A stretch of DNA of 64,000 nt from JBBIII01 sp037446575. GTDB taxonomy: Bacteria > Bacteroidota > Ignavibacteria > UBA10030. Numbering within the stretch: position 1 is the first letter of the stretch; the number at the start of each line of letters is the position of its first letter. The position numbers and the translations under genes are program-made. Where the stretch lies: contig JBBIII010000005.1 in NCBI GenBank assembly GCA_037446575.1, forward strand, positions 27,146 through 91,145, in the 5' to 3' direction. The notes under the pieces were generated by a model, which searched no databases, was not told the DNA's origin, and saw only the letters and a program-made list of their open reading frames with translations. Positions 55,925 to 64,000 of this stretch are shown here, in pieces.

Positions 55925-57370
55925 ATGGAGCAAGCGACTATCTCAGGCATAATCCGCGATAGAATTCCCATCACCACAAAAATATCTTATGGACTTGGAA
56001 CGAGTCTCGATATGTGGGGCTTGTGGCTGTATCCAGCAGTCGCATTTGCAGTTTTCAATATTTATCTCGGCGTTGAACCTTGGCTTGTCGGTTTAGCTTT
56101 AACACTCATTAGAATTTATGATGCAATTGCCGATCCAATAGCCGGATGGATTTCTGACAATTTCCGCTCTAAAATCGGACGTAGGCGACCTTTCATACTA
56201 ATTGCAGGCGTTTTAAGCGGATTGATTCTACCAGCGTTGTTTTTGGTTTCTCCTGATTGGTCTGATTCTACATTTCTTGGGCTTTCTATTATTTTCTGGT
56301 ATATGATTGTTTCATCTTTAATTTATATCCCAATAATTTCTTTTTTTACTGTCCCATACAATAGTCTCGGCGCAGAAATGACTCCCGATTATAACGAGAG
56401 AACATCCGTTATGACTTACCGTGGTTCTATGCAAAAAATATTTGAGGTTGGAAATTTCTATGCGTTAAGGTTCACAAATCTATCGTGGTTTCTACTTCCT
56501 GACAACGCTGGTAAGAACACATTATTAGGGATGCAAGTTTATACTTCAATTTTAGGATTGTTAATGGCTGTTTTTGCTATCACAATTTTCTTCCGAGTGA
56601 AAGAACGCTATTACGAGAAAGTCGTTGTGAAAACCAAAGAAAGAATTTCATTAAAAAGCTCTTACTATGAAACGCTTAAATGCAAACCTTTCAGATTAAT
56701 GATGGGAGTAGGGGGTTCTTTCATAATGGGAACGAGTATGGTAGGAGCGCTCGGTTACTACGCAACTGTATATTATGTGTGCGGCGGCAACACAATTGAA
56801 GGAGATAATTGGAATTTTTGGATGGGGCTTGCATTTATGTTAGGCGGATTTTTAGGCGCTCCAACGCTTGGAACTATCGCCCACAAAACTGAAAAGAAAA
56901 CGGCTGTAATTATAGCTGGGCTTATTGGAATAATAGGATATGGAGGTTCCTGGTTTCTCTACACTCCGTTTATTCCTTGGTTGCAAACTATTTCCTCAGG
57001 ATTAATGGGTTTAGCATCAGCCGGAATTTGGATGTTGCATAGTTCTATTGGCGCCGACATAATTGACTATGATGAACTAAATATGGGCATAAGGCGGGAA
57101 GGTTCTTTTACAGCTTGCGGTTCTTACATTCTCAAGCTTGGCAATTCGCTTGGTTATTTTATTTCTGGATCAATATTAAGCTTGACAGGTTTTAACGCTT
57201 CGTCAAGCGCGCAATCGCCCGATACAATTTTTTGGATACGCGCCGCACTTGCAGGAATACCATTAACCGGATTATTAGTTGCAATATTTTTTGTGTCAAA
57301 ACTCGATCTCAATAAAAAACAATGCGAAGAAATCCGACTAAAACTCGAAGAACGAAGAGGTAAGGTTTAG
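55925..57370 (+). CDS. GPH-family sugar/glycoside cation symporter (MFS)
   Basis: 481 aa, 12 helices. The motifs YGLGTSLDMWGLWL, RIYDAIADPIAGWISDN and KIGRRRPFIL are typical of the glycoside-pentoside-hexuronide family (MelB-like), where the conserved Asp bind the cation and sugar. Substrate (disaccharide, pentose or hexuronide) is not readable. AAGGAG precedes the ATG. It could feed uronates to UxaE, but it is far from that gene and the link is only inference. Confidence 0.85.
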   Translation: MEQATISGIIRDRIPITTKISYGLGTSLDMWGLWLYPAVAFAVFNIYLGVEPWLVGLALTLIRIYDAIADPIAGWISDNFRSKIGRRRPFILIAGVLSGLILPALFLVSPDWSDSTFLGLSIIFWYMIVSSLIYIPIISFFTVPYNSLGAEMTPDYNERTSVMTYRGSMQKIFEVGNFYALRFTNLSWFLLPDNAGKNTLLGMQVYTSILGLLMAVFAITIFFRVKERYYEKVVVKTKERISLKSSYYETLKCKPFRLMMGVGGSFIMGTSMVGALGYYATVYYVCGGNTIEGDNWNFWMGLAFMLGGFLGAPTLGTIAHKTEKKTAVIIAGLIGIIGYGGSWFLYTPFIPWLQTISSGLMGLASAGIWMLHSSIGADIIDYDELNMGIRREGSFTACGSYILKLGNSLGYFISGSILSLTGFNASSSAQSPDTIFWIRAALAGIPLTGLLVAIFFVSKLDLNKKQCEEIRLKLEERRGKV

Positions 57371-57474
57371 CGAAGCAAAGTAACCTTCAATTATTTTTCC
57401 TAAAAAGATGTAAGATAATTTTCTATACTTTGGAGGGTTACTAAAAAAAAGCAGATGTCGAGGTTGACTAAAAA

Positions 57475-57505
57475 GTTGTCATACCCGCGAAGGCGGGAAT
57501 CTCAT
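57475..57505. repeat. REP-like palindromic element
   Basis: Sequence TCATACCCGCGAAGGCGGGA with stem CCCGC (57484-57488)/GCGGG (57493-57497). The wording matches a motif seen as a dispersed extragenic palindrome in many genomes. Unusually GC-rich for this 187-bp AT-rich gap. Only one copy is in the window. Confidence 0.5.
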
Positions 57506-57557
57506 TTGTCGTTTTCAAGTAAGATTCCCAATTAACCTAAAACAGAAAGTAGGAAAA

Positions 57558-60500
57558 TTATACAATTCTTTTTCTTGCTCTGAAATAATTCTTCACCTTT
57601 TCTTCAGCAAGCTCAAAAACTATATAGAGCACAGGTATTACTACTAAAGTTAAAACTGTAGTAGCTGTCAATCCGCCTATTACAGCTCTTGCAAGCGGAG
57701 CCCAAGTTTCTGAACCTTCACCAAGCCCAATCGCCAAAGGAACCATTCCAAGTATAGTTGTTGATGCAGTCATAAGCACAGGTCGCATTCTGACTTTACA
57801 ACTAAACTCGACAGCTTCGTACAATTCCAGTCCTTTACGCCGTTGCTGATTAATGTAATCAACTAAAACAATACCGTTGTTTACAGAAATACCTACGAGC
57901 ATTACTATTCCCACAAGAGCCATAACGCTTATTGAAGTGCCTGTTATCGCCAAAAAAATAAATACTCCAATTATTGAAAGAGGGACTGTGAACATAATAA
58001 TTAACGGATCTACGAACGACTCAAATTGCGACGCCATTATCATATAAACCAGCAATATTGCCGCAAGGAAAGCCAATCCTAAATAGTAAAACGCTTCCTG
58101 CTGATCTTCAGCAGTGCCGCCAAGAACTATCTGGTATTCAGATGGAATAGGAGTGTCGGCTATTATCTTTTTAATTTCTTTAACTGCAGTAGATAAATCT
58201 ATGCCCGATAAACCACATCCAACCGATATAAATCTGCTCTGATTTTCTCGGAATATGGTTGGACTCGATTGTGCTTCTGTGATATTCGCAATATCCTTCA
58301 GTCTTATTCTTCCGCCTGTAGGCAACGCAATCTCAATTTGCTCCAATGATTCTTTTTTGTTTCTGTAGTCTTTTGAAAATTGAACGCGAATATCATATTC
58401 ATCGCCAAATTCTCGAAAACGAGACGCAACCTTGCCCTGTATTGCCGTTGAAATATTTGCAGCGACTTGCAAAGAAGATAAATTATAATGATTTAACAAA
58501 TCTTTATTTAGATGAACTTGCAACTCAGGAGTGGTTTCTTTAATATTTAACGAAATATCAACAAGCCCTTTTATTTTTTCCATTTTTGATTTTAGTTCAT
58601 TTGCAATTACTTTTGCTCCGGCAACGTTAAACCCTATTACTTTTACCTCTATATCTTTTTCTGTAGAAAAAGTCGCATTTTCCATAAAAGTGTACGTTAC
58701 TCCCGGCATCTTATCCAATTTTTCCCTTAATTTATCCTGTATTTCAAATTGGGATGTCTTCCTTTTATTTTTGGGCGTCAATTTTATCAAAATCTCAATT
58801 GTGCTCGATGTGGTCCCAAATGCTCCCCAACCTTCCCTTTCTCCATAAAATATTGCAACAGATTCATAATCGCCATCATTTAATGTCTCTTTGAAAATAT
58901 CTTCAATTCTGTAAGCGTACATTCGTGTTTGTTCAATTGGCGTCCCCGATGGAGATTCCATTATGACGTTTATTATTCCTTGATCAGTTTTTGGCATGAA
59001 TTCGCCGCCCAACAAACCCGCTAATCCAACCGAAAGAACGAAAAGTATTGATACAGAAATTAGTATTATCTTTTTATGATAAAGAGTCCAATGAAGAATT
59101 TTACTATATTTGAAAGCTAATTTATCTAACCATCCGCCTACAACATCTTTGTATTTCTCTAATTTATTGTGCTTCTTCCTATTCTCAATTTTAAGAATAT
59201 TTGCAGATAACAACGGCACAAATGTTAACGCCACTACCAACGATACAACTAAACTAAACGTTATAGTTAAAACCATATCTTTAAACAATTGCCCGGTTAT
59301 GTTGGGAACAAATAGAACTGGCACAAACACTGCAATTGTTGTAAGCGTAGAAGCTGTTATCGCCATACCAATTTCTTGAGCGCCGATTTCTGCAGACTCA
59401 ACCAGATTTTTATTCATTTCTCTGTGCCGGTAGATATTTTCGAGAGTTACTATTGAGTTATCTACTAACATACCAATTGCAAGCGCAAGTCCCGCCATCG
59501 AAATAATATTTAATGTAACATTCGCCGCAAACATAACGGCAAATGTCGCAATTACGGATAGCGGTATCGAAATTCCCATAATAATGCTACCCCGAAAATT
59601 CCTAAGAAAGAAATAGATTACAATGAATGTCAGGAAGAATGCAATTAACGCAGTGTTTTGTAAATTTCTTACCGACTTCAAAATAAAATCCGCTTGGTCC
59701 CATAACGAAATAAATTGCGTTCCTTGCGGCAAATGAGAAATTATTTCTGGTATTGCTTCTTTAACTTTTCTACTAGTTAAAATAGTATTGGCGTCGGATT
59801 GTTTCATAAGCACAAGCATAACGCCTTCGCCAAAGTCGGCTCTTACTTCATTTGTGTTTTCCTTGTATCCATCCTCGACAATCGCCACATCTTTTATATA
59901 TATAGGAATTCCCTTTTTATGAATTAGAACGGTTTTTTTAATCTGCTCCACCGATGAATATTCACTAAATACGCGAAGATTATAGTTTCTGCCCTTAGTC
60001 TGAATTGTGCCGGATGGTAAAAGTCCGCCGCCATATTGAATCGCCTGTACGACATCATTAGGAGATAGATCGTACGAAGCAAGTAAAACCGGATTAATAT
60101 TCACATTTATCTGCCGTTGCTGTCCCCCCATTGTCTGAACGGAAGCTACACCGTCAATTCTTTCCAATAACGGCTCAATTTTTTCTTCTGCAAGTCTTCT
60201 CAATTCAGCCGGACCCAGATAGGGCGAACTTACATTAAAATAACTTATCGGCATCATTGAAGGATCAAACACAAACACAATTGGCGAGCTAGCATCCGTA
60301 GGTAAGAAATCTCTGATATAGTCCAAGTTCTTCCTGATGTCATTTTCCGCCTTATCCATGTCGGTCCCATAATTAAACTCAAGCATCACAATCGAGTTGC
60401 CCTTTGATGATTGCGAATTGACTTTCTTTATGTTTTTAACTGATGACACCGCCTCTTCTATTGGTCTGGTTATTAAATTCTCAATATCTTCTGGACCAAC

Positions 60501-60659
60501 GCCCGAATAACTTGTTATAACGCCGGCAAACGGAAAAGTTATATTCGGGAAAAAATCAATTTTCAACTGCGAAAGTGAAAATAAACTGAAAAAGATTACC
60601 ACCGAATATATCATTATTAATGTAATCTGTCTTTTAAGTGAAAACTTCGCGATAAACAT
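57558..60659 (-). CDS. RND multidrug efflux permease (AcrB/MexB-like HAE-1 type)
   Basis: 1033 aa inner-membrane trimer subunit that exports drugs with the proton gradient. Twelve helices with two large periplasmic loops. Helix 4 carries the Asp in AIGMLVDNSIVTLENIYRH (the second Asp of AcrB is Asn here, common in this subclass). GGTAEDQQEAFYYLGLAFL and NNGIVLVDYINQQRRKG mark the second half. Fourth gene of the pump operon. Confidence 0.93.
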   Translation of the reverse strand: MFIAKFSLKRQITLIMIYSVVIFFSLFSLSQLKIDFFPNITFPFAGVITSYSGVGPEDIENLITRPIEEAVSSVKNIKKVNSQSSKGNSIVMLEFNYGTDMDKAENDIRKNLDYIRDFLPTDASSPIVFVFDPSMMPISYFNVSSPYLGPAELRRLAEEKIEPLLERIDGVASVQTMGGQQRQINVNINPVLLASYDLSPNDVVQAIQYGGGLLPSGTIQTKGRNYNLRVFSEYSSVEQIKKTVLIHKKGIPIYIKDVAIVEDGYKENTNEVRADFGEGVMLVLMKQSDANTILTSRKVKEAIPEIISHLPQGTQFISLWDQADFILKSVRNLQNTALIAFFLTFIVIYFFLRNFRGSIIMGISIPLSVIATFAVMFAANVTLNIISMAGLALAIGMLVDNSIVTLENIYRHREMNKNLVESAEIGAQEIGMAITASTLTTIAVFVPVLFVPNITGQLFKDMVLTITFSLVVSLVVALTFVPLLSANILKIENRKKHNKLEKYKDVVGGWLDKLAFKYSKILHWTLYHKKIILISVSILFVLSVGLAGLLGGEFMPKTDQGIINVIMESPSGTPIEQTRMYAYRIEDIFKETLNDGDYESVAIFYGEREGWGAFGTTSSTIEILIKLTPKNKRKTSQFEIQDKLREKLDKMPGVTYTFMENATFSTEKDIEVKVIGFNVAGAKVIANELKSKMEKIKGLVDISLNIKETTPELQVHLNKDLLNHYNLSSLQVAANISTAIQGKVASRFREFGDEYDIRVQFSKDYRNKKESLEQIEIALPTGGRIRLKDIANITEAQSSPTIFRENQSRFISVGCGLSGIDLSTAVKEIKKIIADTPIPSEYQIVLGGTAEDQQEAFYYLGLAFLAAILLVYMIMASQFESFVDPLIIMFTVPLSIIGVFIFLAITGTSISVMALVGIVMLVGISVNNGIVLVDYINQQRRKGLELYEAVEFSCKVRMRPVLMTASTTILGMVPLAIGLGEGSETWAPLARAVIGGLTATTVLTLVVIPVLYIVFELAEEKVKNYFRARKRIV

Positions 60660-60673
60660 AATAGTAAATTCCC

Positions 60674-61777
60674 TTATTCAGTTACAATAACAGTTTGACC
60701 AACCTTAACAATATTCTGACCAATAATTATTACCGAATCGCCGGTTTTAATTCCAGAAGTAATCTCGACTCGTCCTTCATCTGCAATCCCTGTTTTTACT
60801 TCTATCATTTTGGCTTTATTATTTTCGATTACATATAAGAAGTGTTTTTTTAACGTACTTTGGAGCCCGGTCGTTCTGTCAATTTTTATTTCGGTCTGCG
60901 GGATTAAAGCGACTTCGGGAATAACTAAGCAATCGGGATGTTGCTGTATTTCAATATAATACTCACCGAACATACCAGACTTAATATTTTCATCTTTGGA
61001 GAGGAATACAATTTCAACTTCTACAGATTTTGTAACCTGATCTACAGCAATGTTAATTCTACTAACCTTGCCAAAGTATTCTTTATCTTTAATAATTGGA
61101 AATTTTATCAGCGCTCTTTGCCCCGCTTTGACTGAATTGACATCTTCTCCTGTTATGTGGACCTTCGCCTTCATCTTGGTGGGCGAAATCACCTGAACCA
61201 CCGATTGCCCCATGTTGATAGTTTGGTTCTTTTCTACATAAACAGCGGCGACTATACCATTAAATGGCGCTTTAATGAAACTATTTTCGTATTGATCTTT
61301 TGCTTGTTCATATAACGATTTAGCCTGATCTAATGTATTATCAGCAGTTTCTTTTGCAAGTTTTGCTTTTTCGAATTGTTGTGGGCTTATTGCATTTTCT
61401 CCATAAAGCTTAACCATTCTCTCAAAATCTATTGCCGTTAGTTTTGATTGCAATTCAGCAGACTTCAAAGAAGCGGCGGCAATCTCCATCCCTTGTTTAA
61501 GAATGTCATTCTTTTGCTCTACAAGAATTTGGTCTTCCATAACAGATTGACCCGGTGTTACATATATCGCCTTCACGCGTTCGGTAATTCTGCTGTAAAG
61601 TATTACATCCTCATCTGCCTCAACTGTGCCTGTTGCACGAATATACTTTGAAATTGATTCGGACTTAACTTTAAATATTTTTACAGGGACCTCTTTTCCA
61701 TTGTTCTCTTCGCTTTTTTGTGCGCATCCTAATAGGAATAAAATAGAAACCATCGAAACCAATATTTTATTGCTCAT
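60674..61777 (-). CDS. RND efflux periplasmic adaptor lipoprotein (membrane fusion protein)
   Basis: 367 aa from the ATG at 61777, where GAGGAT stands upstream; an ATG at 61801 would overlap the tolC-like stop. Lipoprotein signal ends at Cys18 (LFLLGCAQK). Lipoyl/barrel-sandwich motifs appear as ATGTVEADEDVILYSRITER, with the hairpin at about 90-160 and AKVHITGEDVNSVKAGQRAL. Links the permease and the outer channel. Confidence 0.9.
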   Translation of the reverse strand: MSNKILVSMVSILFLLGCAQKSEENNGKEVPVKIFKVKSESISKYIRATGTVEADEDVILYSRITERVKAIYVTPGQSVMEDQILVEQKNDILKQGMEIAAASLKSAELQSKLTAIDFERMVKLYGENAISPQQFEKAKLAKETADNTLDQAKSLYEQAKDQYENSFIKAPFNGIVAAVYVEKNQTINMGQSVVQVISPTKMKAKVHITGEDVNSVKAGQRALIKFPIIKDKEYFGKVSRINIAVDQVTKSVEVEIVFLSKDENIKSGMFGEYYIEIQQHPDCLVIPEVALIPQTEIKIDRTTGLQSTLKKHFLYVIENNKAKMIEVKTGIADEGRVEITSGIKTGDSVIIIGQNIVKVGQTVIVTE

Positions 61778-61791
61778 CTTATCCTCAAAAA

Positions 61792-63141
61792 TTATTTCCA
61801 TATTTTATCTATTAACCCAACTGATTTTAATAACGTCAACTGACTTACGTTATATTTATAAATTCCTTGTAGGTAATTAATTTTACTTTGTGAATATAGC
61901 AATTGCGCATTTAAAACATCCAACTGATTACTTATGCCCTGCGAATAGAGCAAATTTGATATTCTAAGACTCTCTCTATACTGCTCTAATGCATCTTTTA
62001 GACTCTGTAAATTCTTAGATGCTTCTAAGTAACCGTAATAATTTTGTTCAATGTCTAATTCGGTCCCAACCCGCGCTTGTTTAATCAGTAAATCCATTTG
62101 CTCGCTTTTAACCTTTGCTATTTGATAATCGAGCGCGCGCCTTCCGCCTTCAAATAACGGCCATGAGACTGATAGCGTTATTGTTTTTGACCTTATATAA
62201 TCCGACCAAGTTACTTTTGAGTTGTCCATCGGCGCCATATGATCTACACTTGCAGAAATTGCTATTGTAGGCGCAAACCGGCTAAGCGCTATCCTTTCTC
62301 CGCCAATAGCCGCCTCTCTCTGAAATTCAAATGCTTTGATATCTTTTCGATTCTCCATCGAAAGCAATTTATAATCATCTAAAGAAATATTAGTGTGTTC
62401 GCCCAGAAAGTCTTTTATCTCTAATTTATCTACTACTACAAGAGAATCTGTAAGCGGAATATTTAGCAATCCTTTTAATCTTTGAATAGATAATCTTCTG
62501 TTCGATACAGCCGATTCCATTAAAGGCAAAGTTGATGAGTACTGCGCTTTTGCTCTTTGCAGATCCAACTCCGTCGCTGTTCCTGCATCGTAAAATTTTT
62601 GAACTTGACCCAAATTTTGTTTTGCTACAGTTACTGCTTCTTCTGCAGATTTTGCCAATTCATCAGATAATATTATTGCGTAATATGCCTGCAAACTATT
62701 AAGGACTGTTTCTTCCTCTTTACCTTTAAGTTCTTCTGTTAGAGATTTCTTTATGTTACTTTGAATACCATAATTAAACCACCTACTACCTCCTGCAAAA
62801 ATCGGAAGCGAAAGATTAAGCGAATGCTGAAAAGTATATGGCGTTCCAACCACAAATCTTTGCCCCATGAAGACAAAAACCGGAAGTTCCACGCTTCTCT
62901 GTATTATTCCCTGATAACCTATTGATGGTAAAAAATAAGATAAGGACTTCCATGTTTCTATGCTCTGAACATCGTAGTCTAACATTTTTGATTTTAGTGA
63001 AAGATTTTCTTTTAATGATATTTCAATAACATTATTCCACGATAAATAAACAACTTTATTATTCTGCCCCGATAAATTATTTGACGTCAGCATCAATAAG
63101 CCGAAACAAATTATTAAATTTATCAGATTATATTTAATCAT
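61792..63141 (-). CDS. Outer-membrane efflux channel (TolC-like)
   Basis: 449 aa with a signal peptide ending near residue 25 (NLSGQ). Two repeated OEP domains of long helices, including KFYDAGTATELDLQRAKAQY and LLYSQGISNQLDVLNAQLLY, the paired TolC family motif. Forms a trimeric outer-membrane duct for the pump. Confidence 0.92.
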   Translation of the reverse strand: MIKYNLINLIICFGLLMLTSNNLSGQNNKVVYLSWNNVIEISLKENLSLKSKMLDYDVQSIETWKSLSYFLPSIGYQGIIQRSVELPVFVFMGQRFVVGTPYTFQHSLNLSLPIFAGGSRWFNYGIQSNIKKSLTEELKGKEEETVLNSLQAYYAIILSDELAKSAEEAVTVAKQNLGQVQKFYDAGTATELDLQRAKAQYSSTLPLMESAVSNRRLSIQRLKGLLNIPLTDSLVVVDKLEIKDFLGEHTNISLDDYKLLSMENRKDIKAFEFQREAAIGGERIALSRFAPTIAISASVDHMAPMDNSKVTWSDYIRSKTITLSVSWPLFEGGRRALDYQIAKVKSEQMDLLIKQARVGTELDIEQNYYGYLEASKNLQSLKDALEQYRESLRISNLLYSQGISNQLDVLNAQLLYSQSKINYLQGIYKYNVSQLTLLKSVGLIDKIWK

Positions 63142-63253
63142 CGAAATTCCTTTTTCTTGTCAATTTAATTTCGCAATAATTTTCTTTATTATAGGATATA
63201 ACTCTATGTTTACACAGTTTAATTCGGTAAAAGACTTATTTTCTTCGGTGAAC

Positions 63254-63281
63254 ATATCATGATATTGCAACGAGCAATATC
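63254..63281. repeat. Nested palindromes between tetR and the tolC-like gene
   Basis: ATATCATGATAT (63254-63265) is a perfect palindrome, overlapped by GATATTGC (63261-63268)/GCAATATC (63274-63281) with a 5-base loop. Either could be a regulator site or leader hairpin for tolC. No T-run, so probably not a terminator. Confidence 0.4.
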
Positions 63282-63307
63282 AATTCCTAAAAATTATTCT
63301 GGCATTA

Positions 63308-63910
63308 TTAATCTTTTACTTCTTTATAAAAATTATCCCAGAGCGTAATCATTTCATGTTCAATATTATTATAATTGCCGTTCATCAAAACATACAACGC
63401 AATTCCATCGTTTGAGTAAATGAACATCCTCGCCAACTGTTCGTCAGACATTGAAGAAGAATATTCTCCTTTTTCCCGACCGATCTTTACAATTTTTGTC
63501 CACGCATTTAATTCTTTTTTTTGAGCTTCCATCAACTTTTTGCGAAAACCAGGAAAATGTTTTAGAGCGTCAAATATTAACGTAAAATAATTTATACTTG
63601 CTTCTGTTTTTTTATAATCAATGTAGTCTTTATAGCTGTTTATTAGTTTCTGAACCGCCTTTGCGTAATCATGATAAAAAGACCATAACGAATCGTGACT
63701 TAACTTGCTGTAATCAATAAACGACTTTTCAAAAAAGAATACATTAATTACTTCAATGAAGAGTTGTTCTTTGCTCGCGAAGTAATGATAAAAAGCCCCT
63801 TTTGATAAACCTGTGGCTTCGATTAATTCATTCAAAGTAACTTCTTTATAACTTTTTCTTAAAAATAAACTGAATGCAGTTTGTAAAATTCGTTCACGTG
63901 TATCACTCAT
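63308..63910 (-). CDS. TetR-family transcriptional regulator of the efflux operon
   Basis: 200 aa from the ATG at 63910; a TTG at 63925 is in frame but less likely. N-terminal helix-turn-helix (RERILQTAFSLFLRKSYKEV, then LSKGAFYHYFASKEQLF) is diagnostic. The C-terminal ligand domain is variable. It precedes tolC, adaptor and permease genes on the same strand. A 34-bp inverted repeat lies 24 bp upstream of the start, which suggests autorepression of the operon, relieved by a pump substrate (inference). Confidence 0.92.
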   Translation of the reverse strand: MSDTRERILQTAFSLFLRKSYKEVTLNELIEATGLSKGAFYHYFASKEQLFIEVINVFFFEKSFIDYSKLSHDSLWSFYHDYAKAVQKLINSYKDYIDYKKTEASINYFTLIFDALKHFPGFRKKLMEAQKKELNAWTKIVKIGREKGEYSSSMSDEQLARMFIYSNDGIALYVLMNGNYNNIEHEMITLWDNFYKEVKD

Positions 63911-63933
63911 AATTTTTTTTCGCAATTAATAAA

Positions 63934-63967
63934 ATATTTACATACCGACCGTTCGGTATGTAAATAT
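63934..63967. promoter_or_regulatory. 34-bp inverted repeat, TetR-type operator
   Basis: 15-bp arms (63934-63948 and 63953-63967) are exact reverse complements with a 4-bp spacer CCGT. The core half-site CATACCGA/TCGGTATG resembles known TetR-family operators of efflux pumps. It overlaps the expected promoter of the tetR gene. Confidence 0.85.
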
Positions 63968-64000
63968 ACACGATAATACTAAAAAAACAAATAGTTTAAA

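Overview
The window is AT-rich, densely coding DNA from a bacterium of the FCB (Bacteroidota-Chlorobiota) group. The most likely placement is an Ignavibacteria/Kryptonia-type lineage (inference). Grounds: an F-ATPase operon that runs atpI-B-E-F-H-A-G but lacks atpD and atpC, a bactofilin/M23 peptidase pair, a hexuronate epimerase of the UxaE type, outer-membrane barrels and lipoproteins throughout, and TetR-controlled RND efflux. Clear Shine-Dalgarno sequences precede many genes (uxaE, khpA, rpsP, atpE, pilB, rpsU), which argues against class Bacteroidia, where they are rare. Three core genes (rpsP, rpsU, atpG) begin with TTG. No CRISPR array, insertion sequence, rRNA or phage gene was seen.

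Layout. 1-9346: a secreted protein cut by the window edge, a MltD-like LysM transglycosylase, a LacI-type regulator with a perfect 22-bp palindrome upstream, a large FAD/Fe-S dehydrogenase and UxaE, together a plausible sugar-acid locus. 9605-19308: a GT9 glycosyltransferase diverges from a rightward run of HisA-like protein, PfkB kinase, DapD, RmlD-like reductase, SerS and a heterodimeric ABC exporter. 19519-32409: leftward genes for envelope proteins, an amidohydrolase, cysS, recN, an MqnA-like protein and the conserved ffh-rpsP-khpA-rimM-trmD-rplS block. 32708-40867: a PilB/GspE ATPase, then the ATP synthase operon headed by an M23 peptidase and a bactofilin. 41051-45605: a zinc-ribbon protein and rpsU, then leftward accessory genes (NTF2-like lipoprotein, aldo/keto reductase, POT transporter, thioredoxin-like protein). 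45697-49502: four tRNAs (Leu-UAA, Cys-GCA, Gly-GCC and one CAU tRNA) flanking a nucleoside transporter, PlsC and a lipid kinase. 49547-57370: a GT39-TPR membrane protein, a phosphoesterase, an AgcS symporter, cytosine and guanine deaminases and a GPH sugar symporter. 57558-63967: an RND pump operon (tetR-tolC-adaptor-permease) with a 34-bp inverted-repeat operator.

How the genes work together. The LacI/FAD dehydrogenase/UxaE group and the GPH symporter point to growth on plant-derived sugars and uronates. NupC-type transport plus the two deaminases point to nucleobase salvage. The strongest candidate for something undescribed is the translationally coupled pair at 10802-12544: a HisA-fold protein that keeps both phosphate-binding loops but lacks the catalytic acids, followed without a gap by a PfkB-family kinase.
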